The notes below the pieces were generated by a model, which was given only the letters and a program-made list of their open reading frames with translations, ran no database searches and was not told the origin of the DNA. This document shows positions 35,227 through 45,102 of a stretch of 64,000 nucleotides of DNA, in pieces (the stretch's first letter is position 1; each line of letters begins with the position of its first letter). The DNA comes from Sphingobacteriales bacterium (lineage in GTDB: Bacteria > Bacteroidota > Bacteroidia > Chitinophagales > JADIYW01): assembly GCA_016719635.1 (NCBI GenBank), contig JADJYT010000002.1:493501-557500 (forward strand), in the 5' to 3' direction. A program made the translations under genes and the position numbers.

Positions 35227-38154
35227 ATGAAAAAAATTTTTCTCTCGTTCATCTTCTTGTTCATTTTCATCCCTTTAAAATCACAGACCAGGTATTTTCC
35301 CATACCCGGAGCAAGGGAGATTCCCGGTTCTAAAATAAACGGCACGCTGGATGACATTTCCGACTTTGCAACCTGTACACAGGTTCCGTTTACCATGCCG
35401 GATGGCACCAAATTAATGACAGATATATATCTGCCCATTCTTCAGGATAGTTTCGTCTATAAAGACACCTTCAGTTTTGCCTTACTGCCTGCTCCCTTTC
35501 CCCAGGTAAGGATTCCAATCAATGCGACCCTTTTACCAAAAGGATTTCAGTATCTGATCTACGATACAATTAATGGTGTTCCGAATCCCAATCCATTTCA
35601 AATGCCTATGATTCTGGAACGAACACCTTATGACAAGAATGGCGCAGTAGAAGGTTCCGCGATGGCTTTGCTGGGTTACGTAGGTGCCGTTCAGGATATG
35701 CGCGGCAGGTATACTTCGCAGGGGGCTTATATGCCATTGTATTCTGACAGCTGGAAAAAATGGCCTTATCATAATTACACGCATGTGCTGGATATTACAG
35801 ACCCTTCTGATCCCAGAAATGGGAATAATCACGAAGATGGATACAATACGATTGAATTTGTAAAAAACCAACTGGTTAGAAAATTTGACCTAAACCGGGA
35901 TGGAATCATGGAAACGACAGACCTGGTATACAATGGATCAATAGGTTCATTTGGCGCATCGGCATTGGGTTATAATCAGTTACAGGCAGCAGCCGCTCAT
36001 AAGATTGATCCGACACAACCTGGTTTAAAATCGATGTTTCCAATTGTCGGTCCGTTGGAATTTTATAAAAGTACCGGCTATCAGAATGGCTGCCTGAGGG
36101 ACGGACTGGTAACAGGATGGCTAAGAGGACAGATAAAAGACACCCGGGACGAACTGATGGGCATAGACACAGGTATTGATGATGACATACACTCCTCCAA
36201 AGATTATAATACACCCGATAAATTTGATGCCGCCAATAAGGCCATCGACCACTTCGTTACCGTACGGTACGAAAACTCACCCTGCGGATATTATCCGAAC
36301 TCTATCGGAAGATCTGATATGGATGCCAGTAAAGCACCTGTGGATATTAACGGAGAGGGACAGAAAGACGGCGCTTACTCCAGGTATAAAAATATGGAAG
36401 TGCCCACGTTTCATGTTGCCGGCTGGTGGGATATATTTGTGGATGGTTCACTGGAAACGCACAAATTTATTCAGGACAACATCACTCAGAAGAAAAACCT
36501 GCAGAAAATCGTAATGGGGCCATGGGCACATCAGACCATTGCCTCCACGAAGACAGGAGATAAAATTTATCCGAAAAACGTAACCGATATTACAAGGATT
36601 GACATTGCCAATATTGGCGCGGATGGCGATATAAACATAGGCGATATTGCTAAATCAGAATTAATCAGCTGGTTCAGGTATAACCTGAATTATCATGGCT
36701 ACAATAAAGTAGGGGAGCCAAAGGTATTGATTCCCAAATCAACCAAATGGCAATCACCGCTTCCGCAATTGCCGCAAATAGAGGTACGCTTCCCTTCAGA
36801 AGATTACAAAATCCGTTTTGTCGACCTGTTGAATTTCATTTTAGGGGAACAAGGGTTAATTCAGGTACCTGTTGAAATCAGGCTGGGCACCCTGGTTATC
36901 CCATTCAAACTGGATGTGCCTGAACTCGGACCTATCCTGGAAGGCTTCGGAACAACGGGCAGGGTTGACAGTATCCCTCAGTATGATTATACGTCCATAC
37001 CGAGCATTCGATATTATATAGTTGGAGCATCCAGTGACGACGGTCAGACTTCTTATGCAGGCAATTACTGGATGGGGACAGAAGTGTTTCCTCCGAACGA
37101 AATCAGGTGGTTCGACATGTTTTTACATCAGAACGGAAAATTGAACTTTGTCAAGCCAACGGCTGATGAGGGTTATAAAACGTATGTCCATGATCCGGAC
37201 AATCCAATCATTACCGTTGGTGGTGGAAATATGATTGAAAACACCCCTCAGGGCGACCGTTCCAGCCAGGGACAGATGAATTATGCCGATCCCTTACTCG
37301 CACCATACACCATGGACAGGGAAGGTGTGCTGAAATTTGAGACAGATGTATTGCCGGATTCGTTGTGCATAGTTGGGTTTCCTAAATACAAACTTTATGC
37401 TAAATCAAATCCGGGCAATACCGCTTCAGGCCCTACAGACTGCGACTTCTTTGTGCGCATTTTAGATGTATATCCGGACGGCAAAGAACTTTTTGTGGTG
37501 GAAGGTGCAGTCAATGCCCGCGCAAGAGAGTATGCCAAATCCATAGCTGAAAACAATGAAAACGACAATGCTCCGTTTTCAAATATTGACATAGGAAAGG
37601 TATACGAATATTATTTTCAGGGCTATCCCATCGCTTATACCTTTGCACAGGGACATAAAATAAAGGTACTGATTTCCAGCAGTAATTATCCGCGCTTTCA
37701 GGCATCTGCCAGTGTACCTGTCATGCCAAACGAATTTTTCAGAAGAAAACCGGCGGATGGAAGAACCTATATCTATAACGGAGTAGAGTATGCACCCAGG
37801 ATATCGGTGCAACGTATCGCATTTTCCGACCAGTACCCGACACACATTGAATTACCGGTTTTCGGAAGCACGAGTGTCATAACTGCCATTCAGGCACCCA
37901 ATACCATCAAGCCGGACTGGGACGTTACCTTATATCCTAATCCCAGTGAAGGCAGGTTTTCTTTATTTGTCAATAAAAACGGACAGTATGTTACCACCAT
38001 CTTTAATATGATCGGCGAGAAGCTGCAGGTACGTGAGATAACGGACCAGGCTGTATTTGACCTGTCCGGCTTTGCCAAAGGACAGTATCTGATGGAAATC
38101 ATTAATGTCAAAAAACAGGATCAGAAAATATCGAAACCGTTTACATTAAACTAA
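35227..38154 (+). CDS. CocE/NonD (S15-type) hydrolase with T9SS sorting domain
   Basis: The 975-residue protein has a signal peptide (MKKIFLSFIFLFIFIPLKSQ). The S15 hydrolase domain includes MPMILERTPYDKNG, AVQDMRGRYTSQGAY and the nucleophile region GSFGASALGYNQLQAAA. FHVAGWWDIFVDG and MGPWAHQ are further family motifs near the catalytic Asp and His. A jelly-roll CocE C-terminal domain follows, then a T9SS sorting domain from LYPNPSEGRFSLFVNKNG to the end. Relatives cleave esters or amide bonds of dipeptides, cocaine or beta-lactam side chains; the substrate here is unknown. It is 32 bases from the next receptor gene. Confidence 0.88.
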   Translation: MKKIFLSFIFLFIFIPLKSQTRYFPIPGAREIPGSKINGTLDDISDFATCTQVPFTMPDGTKLMTDIYLPILQDSFVYKDTFSFALLPAPFPQVRIPINATLLPKGFQYLIYDTINGVPNPNPFQMPMILERTPYDKNGAVEGSAMALLGYVGAVQDMRGRYTSQGAYMPLYSDSWKKWPYHNYTHVLDITDPSDPRNGNNHEDGYNTIEFVKNQLVRKFDLNRDGIMETTDLVYNGSIGSFGASALGYNQLQAAAAHKIDPTQPGLKSMFPIVGPLEFYKSTGYQNGCLRDGLVTGWLRGQIKDTRDELMGIDTGIDDDIHSSKDYNTPDKFDAANKAIDHFVTVRYENSPCGYYPNSIGRSDMDASKAPVDINGEGQKDGAYSRYKNMEVPTFHVAGWWDIFVDGSLETHKFIQDNITQKKNLQKIVMGPWAHQTIASTKTGDKIYPKNVTDITRIDIANIGADGDINIGDIAKSELISWFRYNLNYHGYNKVGEPKVLIPKSTKWQSPLPQLPQIEVRFPSEDYKIRFVDLLNFILGEQGLIQVPVEIRLGTLVIPFKLDVPELGPILEGFGTTGRVDSIPQYDYTSIPSIRYYIVGASSDDGQTSYAGNYWMGTEVFPPNEIRWFDMFLHQNGKLNFVKPTADEGYKTYVHDPDNPIITVGGGNMIENTPQGDRSSQGQMNYADPLLAPYTMDREGVLKFETDVLPDSLCIVGFPKYKLYAKSNPGNTASGPTDCDFFVRILDVYPDGKELFVVEGAVNARAREYAKSIAENNENDNAPFSNIDIGKVYEYYFQGYPIAYTFAQGHKIKVLISSSNYPRFQASASVPVMPNEFFRRKPADGRTYIYNGVEYAPRISVQRIAFSDQYPTHIELPVFGSTSVITAIQAPNTIKPDWDVTLYPNPSEGRFSLFVNKNGQYVTTIFNMIGEKLQVREITDQAVFDLSGFAKGQYLMEIINVKKQDQKISKPFTLN

Positions 38155-38186
38155 GCAACATTACTAACTAACCAAAATCTAACCAA

Positions 38187-40982
38187 ATGAACTCTTTAAG
38201 TAATTTATTAAAATTATTTTCAGTATTCCTATATGTGTGCCTCACGTACAATGCATCCGCACAGGAAATATCCATTAAGGGAAAAATTACCGACAAGGCG
38301 ACGAAAGAAGCATTAATCGGTGCAAATGTACAGATAAAGGGAACGAATTTTGGAGCCGTTACGGATATCGAGGGTAACTTTGAAATAAAGGCAGCTGTAA
38401 AACTACCGGTTGTAGTGGAAGTATCCTACTTAGGTTTTACAACCGAAGAATTAACTATCAGTGAGGAGAACCAAAAAATACAAATCGGCCTTATCCCACA
38501 GGAAATCCGCGTCAGCAATGATGTGGTCATTTCTGCCTCTCGTTTAAGTGAGCGCATCCAGACATCACCCTCCTCCATCCAGAAATTAAATGCCAAACAA
38601 ATACAGTTTGTTGCTTCCGGGAATTTCTATCAAAGCTTAAGCAATCTGAAGGAAGTGGATATTACCACCACCAGTATGGGCTTTCAAGTATTCAATACAA
38701 GAGGATTTAACACCACTGCTCCCGTTCGTATCGTACAATTTATTGATGGAATGGATAATCAGGCTCCCGGCCTTAATTTTCCGGTGGGTAATTTAGTGGG
38801 TGCGAATGATCTTGATCTCGAAAGTGTGGAAATAATTTCCGGAGCAGCCTCCGCATTATATGGCCCCAATGCATTTCAGGGTGTAATCAGTATGCAGACC
38901 AAGAACCCTTTTGATTACAAAAACTTTCAATTAAAATTGAAAGGCGGCAACCGCCAGATGGCTGATGGGCAGCTCAGGTATGCCAATGCTTTTGGAAAGA
39001 AAAAATATGGAAGAGATGTATTTGGGTTTAAAGTCAGCGGCGGCTATTTCAGGGCAAAAGACTGGATTGCACAAGATTCCATAGCCAACACATATGGTGA
39101 CATCGGTACAGATGTGAATGTAAGTACCATTGTACGAAAATTGCAATTCAGTGAAGATACTGCCGTTGCCAGACAGTTCCGGGCATTGAATGCCTATCTG
39201 GATTTTTTCCCGAATGCCTTCCCGGGCACTATCAATGTTCAGGCACCCGGCTATAAAGAGCAAGACCTGACTCAGGGTATTACAGAAAGCATAAAGGCAA
39301 ATGTTGCCCTATATGCGCGTCCTGTGAAAGATATGCAGATCGAATATCAGTACAAATTCGGAAGAGGTTCCGGAATTTACCAGGGAGCCAACAGATATAA
39401 TATCAAAAACATCCTTTTTCAGCAGCATAAGGCACAATTCGATTACAAGGGATTGAGTGTAAAATATTACAACACCATAGAAAATGCAGGCAAATCATAT
39501 GATATGGTATTTGCAGCCATTAATATGTCAAAAATCGGTATCGCAAGATATGTGTCTAATTTTGTAAAAGAATATTTTTCGAAATTATCCGAATACACCA
39601 ATACATTTAAGAATGACCCGGAAGATGCGGATGTACAGGCAACACGCGAGTACGCTTTGGCTCAGGCGTTTAACAATGCTTATCTGCAACCCGGCACGTC
39701 CTCGTTTGATTCTGCCTATAACCTTATTGTTGATGACGCTAATCTGGTAACGGGTGCTAAATTTCAGGATAAATCCACTCTGCATCATGTCGAAGGTTCG
39801 TACAGCCATAATTTCAAGCATGATATTAACTGGGTGAGCGGGATTTCCTATCGCTTGTATATTCCTCGTTCATTTGGTTCTATCTTTTCGGATACGCTTG
39901 TCAACAGGGCTGATTCTTTAGCGGATGGCTCGCCCGACCTGAAGGCGAAATTCATGAATCTGAATACATGGGAAGTGGGCGGTTATACCCAGTTAACTGT
40001 AGATTTATTCAAAAAACATTTAAAGATAGTCGCTTCCGCGAGAGTGGATAAATCTGAAAACTTTAAGGTACAGTTTTCTCCGAGAATTTCCGTTATCGGC
40101 ACCTATAAAGACCATTCTTTCCGATTCTCCTATCAACAGGCCTTCAGAACGCCCACTCTGCAGAATCAATACATTTCCCTTGACCTTGGGGCAATACAGC
40201 TATTGGGCAACTTGAACGGATTGGCAGGTTATGATTTTCAGTCTGTCAAGGATTTCAGAAGCAATTACAATGTCACTCTGGAAGTAGACCCGACTTTATT
40301 GAAAGTAGTCAGATATGAAAAATTACAGCCTGAACAGGTAAATTCTTTTGAGTTTGGGTACAGGGGTGTCATCGCAAAAAAACTTTATATCGACGCATCT
40401 GCATATTTCAACCGCTATTTTCGTTTTATTGGTGATTTGCGTTATTATATCCCGTCTAATCCGGATTTTATTGTTGGTTCGGAGAATGGTTCGGATGCGA
40501 TGCTTACAGGTTTATATAAATTAATCCAGATGCCCGTAAATGCCAAGAAAAAAGTAGATGCTTACGGGGCCTCCATCGGACTGAACTATTACATCTGGAG
40601 GAGCCTGATAGGTTCATTCAACTATACATTTGCCGACCTGAATATTAAAAACCTGACAGACCCCATCATCCCCGGATTCAATACACCAAAGCATAAATTC
40701 AATATTGGTATATCTGCACAACGTATATGGAAAGGGCTTGGATTTGGAATTAACTTCAAATGGGTGGACAGCTACAAGTGGGAAAGCACATTCGGAGATG
40801 GTCTGGTTCCCAGCTATCACACAATGGATATGCAGGTATCCTATGAACTTCCAAAATGGTTCACCCTTCAGGTAGGCGGTTCCAATATCTATAATAAGAA
40901 ACGTATTGAGGCGTACGGTTCTCCTGAAATCGGAGGATTGGTATACGGCAGCATCTTATTTGATCTGGAAAGGACGAAATAA
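38187..40982 (+). CDS. TonB-dependent outer-membrane receptor with CarboxypepD_reg-like domain
   Basis: The 931-residue protein starts with a signal peptide (LLKLFSVFLYVCLTYNASAQ). The CarboxypepD_reg-like domain follows (ISIKGKITDKATKEALIGANVQI to EVSYLGFTTEELTI). The plug has VISASRLSERIQTSPSSIQKL and EIISGAASALYGPNAFQGV. Then come some 22 strands of barrel, ending in an aromatic-rich C-terminus. It imports a ligand across the outer membrane. No SusD-like partner follows. Transcribed right after the secreted hydrolase, it probably takes up a product of that enzyme. Confidence 0.95.
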   Translation: MNSLSNLLKLFSVFLYVCLTYNASAQEISIKGKITDKATKEALIGANVQIKGTNFGAVTDIEGNFEIKAAVKLPVVVEVSYLGFTTEELTISEENQKIQIGLIPQEIRVSNDVVISASRLSERIQTSPSSIQKLNAKQIQFVASGNFYQSLSNLKEVDITTTSMGFQVFNTRGFNTTAPVRIVQFIDGMDNQAPGLNFPVGNLVGANDLDLESVEIISGAASALYGPNAFQGVISMQTKNPFDYKNFQLKLKGGNRQMADGQLRYANAFGKKKYGRDVFGFKVSGGYFRAKDWIAQDSIANTYGDIGTDVNVSTIVRKLQFSEDTAVARQFRALNAYLDFFPNAFPGTINVQAPGYKEQDLTQGITESIKANVALYARPVKDMQIEYQYKFGRGSGIYQGANRYNIKNILFQQHKAQFDYKGLSVKYYNTIENAGKSYDMVFAAINMSKIGIARYVSNFVKEYFSKLSEYTNTFKNDPEDADVQATREYALAQAFNNAYLQPGTSSFDSAYNLIVDDANLVTGAKFQDKSTLHHVEGSYSHNFKHDINWVSGISYRLYIPRSFGSIFSDTLVNRADSLADGSPDLKAKFMNLNTWEVGGYTQLTVDLFKKHLKIVASARVDKSENFKVQFSPRISVIGTYKDHSFRFSYQQAFRTPTLQNQYISLDLGAIQLLGNLNGLAGYDFQSVKDFRSNYNVTLEVDPTLLKVVRYEKLQPEQVNSFEFGYRGVIAKKLYIDASAYFNRYFRFIGDLRYYIPSNPDFIVGSENGSDAMLTGLYKLIQMPVNAKKKVDAYGASIGLNYYIWRSLIGSFNYTFADLNIKNLTDPIIPGFNTPKHKFNIGISAQRIWKGLGFGINFKWVDSYKWESTFGDGLVPSYHTMDMQVSYELPKWFTLQVGGSNIYNKKRIEAYGSPEIGGLVYGSILFDLERTK

Positions 40983-41008
40983 TGAGTACGATTGAGATCT
41001 TTAAAAAC

Positions 41009-41034
41009 CCCTTCCTTTTGTGAAGGGATTTTTT
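41009..41034 (+). terminator. Intrinsic terminator after the TonB receptor gene
   Basis: CCCTTC (41009-41014) and GAAGGG (41022-41027) form a stem with a seven-base loop, followed by A and six T. It ends the hydrolase-receptor transcript. Confidence 0.75.
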
Positions 41035-41048
41035 ATTAACTTTAGTAA

Positions 41049-41198
41049 ATGGAATTATTAAAAGACCTTTGGTTGTTTCTGAAAGAAAGAAAAAAATTCT
41101 GGTTATTTCCTTTAGTTTTCTTCTTACTGCTGATCGCATTATTAATCGTATTTGGCGGGTCCAGTGCGGTAACTCCGTTTGTTTATTCTATATTCTGA
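41049..41198 (+). CDS. DUF5989-type small membrane protein
   Basis: This 49-residue protein has the sequence pattern MELLKDLWLFLKERKKFW and then one long hydrophobic helix (LFPLVFFLLLIALLIVF). It matches the DUF5989 family, which usually occurs beside SxtJ-like and carbamoyltransferase genes. It is followed within 25 bases by the SGNH-like protein gene, as in those clusters, but the carbamoyltransferase is missing here. Function unknown. Confidence 0.7.
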   Translation: MELLKDLWLFLKERKKFWLFPLVFFLLLIALLIVFGGSSAVTPFVYSIF

Positions 41199-41223
41199 TG
41201 AGCAGATATAATTTTGACAACGT

Positions 41224-42519
41224 ATGATGAAGAAAAAAAAGTCAAAGTCTGTCGCAGTAAACTCTACCAATACGGACAAACCCAAGGTTTTTGTCCGCTC
41301 GACAGGTAAATCAGCTTCCTCAACCCCGGCATCCACCGCTATATTTCAGAAACTGCCGGTCTTTCTTAAAACAATTGGTCCATTATGCATAGCGTTTTTT
41401 TTATGTACCGCCATCTTTCACAATACACATGATCTTGCCTTCAATGTCAGAAACTCCGGAGCTAAGTTGAATTTGAGAGCGCTGATGCTGCTCCTTTCAA
41501 TTGTTTTAGTCTTGATCTCGTTTATCGCCATTTTTAGAATTTCCATTTCAAACAGATTGAAAAATGTTTTTCTGCTGCTGTATTCCACCCTTACCTTTTT
41601 CCTGGTTTTTGAAATAATATTTATGTATTTACCGGTGAGTCAGGGTTCCGGAGAGGCTTATTGTATGAGAATCTGGTTCAGCAAATACTGGAACCTTAAT
41701 GAACATGGATACAGAGATGCATCTTATGATGCCAAGAGCGATACACTGAAGGATATTGTGGTGATGCTGGGCGACAGCTATGTTGCCGGTCACGGCACGA
41801 AATATCCAGATGAACGGATGTCCGATATTTTAGGTAAAAAAACAGGAGCTGGCTATCGTGTATTTAATTTAGGCGAGAATGGAGCGCATACACAAAAAGA
41901 ATATGGAAACTTACTCCGGTTTCCGTATAAGTTTGACAAATTAATCCTCGTCCATGTTCCCAATGACCTGGAATACATAGAAACAAACCCAGATACCAAT
42001 ACCACATCGGACTCAAATGCTTCGCCGGATAAACCCGGAATATTCAGCAAGGCTGCAACGTTCCTGGTAAACGAATCATTCTTTATCAACTTCCTGTCTT
42101 TCACCGGCTTTGGAAATGCCGTAAAAGCCATACCCTTTCTCCTAAAAAACTGGAACAAACTGGACAATTTAGAGAACGCCAGGAAATACCCTTTTTCAGA
42201 CTCCCTTCAATTGAAACAGCACATAAAGAATCTGGTTTGGCTGGATTCAACAGAATCATCCCAAAATGTTCAAATGCTCATCTTATCCTTTCCATTACCC
42301 GGGAACAATGACCCTGTGATGGATAGGCATTACAACAATTTTATTGAGCAACTTAAAATACACAACCTCAACTTTTTAGATGTTTTACCTATTTGTAAAC
42401 AACTTCCTGTCCGGAAGCAGATAGTCAGCAAATTAGATAAACACCCCAGTGTACTTTTGCAAAAAATGGTCACAGATTCGCTCTATTCCCGTTTAAAAAA
42501 GGAACACTGGTTTAATTAG
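41224..42519 (+). CDS. Membrane-anchored SGNH/GDSL-like hydrolase
   Basis: The 431-residue protein has a basic N-terminal tail and three predicted membrane helices in residues 55-140. An SGNH-type domain starts near residue 165 with MLGDSYVAGHGTKYPDERM, where Ser is the likely nucleophile. RVFNLGENGAHTQKEYGN follows as block III. The expected late catalytic Asp/His block is not clear, though FLDVLPICK could be part of it. Partners of this type in other genomes act in surface or secondary-metabolite carbamoylation and acylation. Substrate unknown. Confidence 0.7.
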   Translation: MMKKKKSKSVAVNSTNTDKPKVFVRSTGKSASSTPASTAIFQKLPVFLKTIGPLCIAFFLCTAIFHNTHDLAFNVRNSGAKLNLRALMLLLSIVLVLISFIAIFRISISNRLKNVFLLLYSTLTFFLVFEIIFMYLPVSQGSGEAYCMRIWFSKYWNLNEHGYRDASYDAKSDTLKDIVVMLGDSYVAGHGTKYPDERMSDILGKKTGAGYRVFNLGENGAHTQKEYGNLLRFPYKFDKLILVHVPNDLEYIETNPDTNTTSDSNASPDKPGIFSKAATFLVNESFFINFLSFTGFGNAVKAIPFLLKNWNKLDNLENARKYPFSDSLQLKQHIKNLVWLDSTESSQNVQMLILSFPLPGNNDPVMDRHYNNFIEQLKIHNLNFLDVLPICKQLPVRKQIVSKLDKHPSVLLQKMVTDSLYSRLKKEHWFN

Positions 42520-42575
42520 AATGTTGTTTATCCCTTTAATATCATTTTTAAATACTGCTTTTCCGACAAAATCTA

Positions 42576-42583
42576 TATTTTTG
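42576..42583 (+). promoter_or_regulatory. -7 promoter element before the GT2 gene
   Basis: TATTTTTG fits TAnnTTTG and ends seven bases before the ATG at 42591, so the mRNA leader would be a few bases at most. Confidence 0.5.
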
Positions 42584-42590
42584 TGATTAT

Positions 42591-43307
42591 ATGAGCACTA
42601 CCTTATCCATTATTGTTCCGGCATACAATGAAGAAAGATCTATTCAGAACATACTGAATAAGATATTGGAAGTTCAACTTATACAAGACATACAGAAAGA
42701 GATTATTATTGTAAATGATTGTTCTAAGGACGAAACGGAACAAAAAGTCCTGGAATTTAAACAACAACATCCGGACGTATCCATAGTATATATGAAACAT
42801 GATGTCAACAAAGGAAAAGGTGCAGCGCTCCGTACCGGGTTCCAAAGTGCTACCGGTGATTTTGTGATTGTTCAGGATGCTGACATGGAATATGACCCGA
42901 ACGAATTTAATGTTCTGGTTAAACCAATTCTGGATGGATTTGCGGATGTAGTGTATGGCAGCCGTTTTATGGGTGGCAACCCCCATCGTATCCTGTTCTT
43001 CTGGCACACTATCGGCAATAAGATGCTGACGTTCGCTTCCAACATGTTTACCAATTTAAATCTCACGGATATGGAAACATGTTACAAGATGTTTCGCCGA
43101 GAAATCATTCAAGGCATCCGCCTAAAAGAAAATCGTTTTGGATTTGAACCTGAAGTGACGGCAAAAGTTTCCAAGATCCCTAAAATCAGAATTTATGAAG
43201 TGGGTATCTCCTATTATGGCAGAACCTATGAGGAAGGTAAGAAAATAGGGATGAAGGATGCCTTCAGGGCATTGTATTGTATAATACGGTACAACTTATT
43301 CCCCTAA
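42591..43307 (+). CDS. Family 2 glycosyltransferase, dolichol-phosphate-mannosyltransferase-like
   Basis: This 238-residue soluble GT2 enzyme has LSIIVPAYNEERSIQN, the donor-binding IIIVNDCSKDETEQ, GKGAALRTGFQSATGDFVIVQDADMEYDPNEF with the metal-binding Asp, and YGRTYEEGKKIGMKDAF at the C-terminus. This is the pattern of Dpm1/polyprenyl-phosphate glycosyltransferases. It lacks membrane segments. It probably loads a sugar onto a lipid carrier for envelope glycan synthesis. Confidence 0.88.
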   Translation: MSTTLSIIVPAYNEERSIQNILNKILEVQLIQDIQKEIIIVNDCSKDETEQKVLEFKQQHPDVSIVYMKHDVNKGKGAALRTGFQSATGDFVIVQDADMEYDPNEFNVLVKPILDGFADVVYGSRFMGGNPHRILFFWHTIGNKMLTFASNMFTNLNLTDMETCYKMFRREIIQGIRLKENRFGFEPEVTAKVSKIPKIRIYEVGISYYGRTYEEGKKIGMKDAFRALYCIIRYNLFP

Positions 43308-43317
43308 TACTTCCATC

Positions 43318-43854
43318 TCACAATAACGCATCCAGTTGCCGTTCGTGATGCAGGTAATGTTCCCTGGTAAAATTCAGTGTCTGTTGAATATTAAACAAAC
43401 CTCCTATCGGATGCCTGAAGATGAATTTATCCTCCAGTGTTTCCGGTAAATCATGCAATATCTGTCTGAACTGAATTGTATTCCTGTCAAAATAATCCTT
43501 TAACTCTTCCAATGTGATGCTTTCCGGAACCTTACTGACCACTTCAGGTGCCTTTAACTTTAACGGTAATTTCAGGCTAAGTACCAGCAGGGTGTTCCTG
43601 ACTACACTCACCAGATCACTTTTTAAGTTGACTTTATTCTCCTTCAGGTTCCGGTTAATCACCAATATGGTTCCGCTTTCTGCAAATGCCACATGATACA
43701 GCACCTGTCCTGCGCTCCAGCCTCCGTTAGCGGACTTCCTGTTTAACTGTTCCGGTGACAAGCGGGCAACCTTTTTCAGGAATTTATTTTTCAACGCTTC
43801 AATGTCATTGTAATGTGAAACTAATTGTTCGCTCATGTTCAATATTTTAGACAA
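43318..43854 (-). CDS. DinB-family putative metal-dependent protein
   Basis: The 178-residue helical protein has the DinB/YfiT pattern. A His lies in GGWSAGQVLYHVAFAESG near residue 55, and HPIGGLFNIQQTLNFTREHYLHHERQLDALL at the end provides the other His ligands. The family includes thiol-transfer enzymes and DNA-damage-induced proteins of unknown role. The start may be either 43854 or MSEQLVSHY at 43836. Confidence 0.75.
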   Translation of the reverse strand: MSKILNMSEQLVSHYNDIEALKNKFLKKVARLSPEQLNRKSANGGWSAGQVLYHVAFAESGTILVINRNLKENKVNLKSDLVSVVRNTLLVLSLKLPLKLKAPEVVSKVPESITLEELKDYFDRNTIQFRQILHDLPETLEDKFIFRHPIGGLFNIQQTLNFTREHYLHHERQLDALL

Positions 43855-43901
43855 GATAAGAATTTATGATTAAATACCTTTTTCTTTCTGTCTAATCCTG
43901 T

Positions 43902-43909
43902 TAACTTTA
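43902..43909 (+). promoter_or_regulatory. -7-like element before the VWA gene
   Basis: TAACTTTA differs from TAnnTTTG at the last base. It is followed by exactly four bases and the ATG at 43914, the same geometry as recN and smpB. Confidence 0.35.
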
Positions 43910-43913
43910 ATGC

Positions 43914-45101
43914 ATGTTTCTCGATTTCTTTTTACTGCTGAAAGAAGAAGGATTGCCGGTGAGTATCGGTGAATATTTAAATCTTTTGGAAGCCTTAAAC
44001 AAAAGAGTAACCGCTTTTAATGTAGAGGAATTCTATTTTTTATCCAAAACCATATTAATCAAACACGAACAGTTTCTGGACCGATACGACTTACTGTTTG
44101 GCAAATACTTTCATAATATTGAACTGGAAGAGTTGGAGAAAAAAGAAATACCTGCCGACTGGCTGCAAAAAGAGATGAACCGCCTTTTTACGGATGAAGA
44201 AAAAGCCCTGATTGAAAAAATGGGAGGATTGGATAAGCTGATGGAACGCTTAAAAGAACTGATGGAAGAGCAAAAAGAGAAACATCAGGGTGGCAGCAAA
44301 TGGATAGGAACGGGCGGCACTTCGCCGTTCGGCAACAACGGCTTCAACCCGGAAGGAGTGCGTATAGGCGGCGGTGGCGGCGGACGCACTGCCGTAAAGA
44401 TTTGGGAGAAGAGAGAATTTCAGAATTATTCCTCCGACGTGGAATTGAACACGCGGAATATCAAACTGGCCTTAAAGCGCCTGAGGATACTGACACGCGA
44501 AGGTATCGAAGACGAACTGGATTTACACACCACTATAGAAAAAACCTGCAAGAATGCCGGCTACCTCGATATCGAAATGCAGCCGTCTAAGAAAAATCGC
44601 GTAAAAGTGTTATTGTTTTTTGATGTGGGCGGCTCCATGGATCCCTATGTGGAATTGTGCGAACAATTATTTTCCGCAGCAAAGTCAGAATTAAAGCACC
44701 TGGAATTTTTCTATTTCCACAACTGCGTATATGAAAGTATCTGGAAAGACAACAACATGCGCTACAACGATCGAATTCCCACATTCGACATATTGCACAA
44801 ATTCAACCAGGATTACCGCGTCATCTTTGTGGGAGATGCGACCATGTCGCCTTATGAATTGACGGCACTGGGCGGCAGTGTGGAGCATTACAATGATGAA
44901 ACAGGTGTTGCGTGGCTGCAGCGGTTCGTCGATAAATTCCCGAATATCGTCTGGCTCAACCCCAGCAATGAATATTACTGGGATGGACTGCCGACCGTAC
45001 AAATCATCAAAGAACTATTTAAAGACCGGATGTACGCGATGACACTGGATGGATTGGCCAAAGCCATGAAAACATTAAAAGGAAAAAAAGTGGCGCATTA
45101 A
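43914..45101 (+). CDS. VWA-domain protein, CoxE-like
   Basis: The 395-residue protein has a helical N-terminus, a Gly-rich hinge (residues 128-160) and a von Willebrand A-like domain. The domain begins KVLLFFDVGGSMDPYVELCEQLF. The usual MIDAS signature DxSxS reads DVGGS here, so the first Ser is replaced by Gly. YRVIFVGDATMSPYEL and WLQRFVDKFPNIVWLNP follow. It pairs with the MoxR-type ATPase gene downstream. Such MoxR-VWA pairs act as chaperones that activate metal enzymes or complexes; the client is unknown. Confidence 0.82.
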   Translation: MFLDFFLLLKEEGLPVSIGEYLNLLEALNKRVTAFNVEEFYFLSKTILIKHEQFLDRYDLLFGKYFHNIELEELEKKEIPADWLQKEMNRLFTDEEKALIEKMGGLDKLMERLKELMEEQKEKHQGGSKWIGTGGTSPFGNNGFNPEGVRIGGGGGGRTAVKIWEKREFQNYSSDVELNTRNIKLALKRLRILTREGIEDELDLHTTIEKTCKNAGYLDIEMQPSKKNRVKVLLFFDVGGSMDPYVELCEQLFSAAKSELKHLEFFYFHNCVYESIWKDNNMRYNDRIPTFDILHKFNQDYRVIFVGDATMSPYELTALGGSVEHYNDETGVAWLQRFVDKFPNIVWLNPSNEYYWDGLPTVQIIKELFKDRMYAMTLDGLAKAMKTLKGKKVAH

Positions 45102-45102
45102 G

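Noticed and set aside
41224..41336. Minus-strand frame starting near 41336
   Set aside because: It is antisense to the SGNH protein N-terminus and has no family features.
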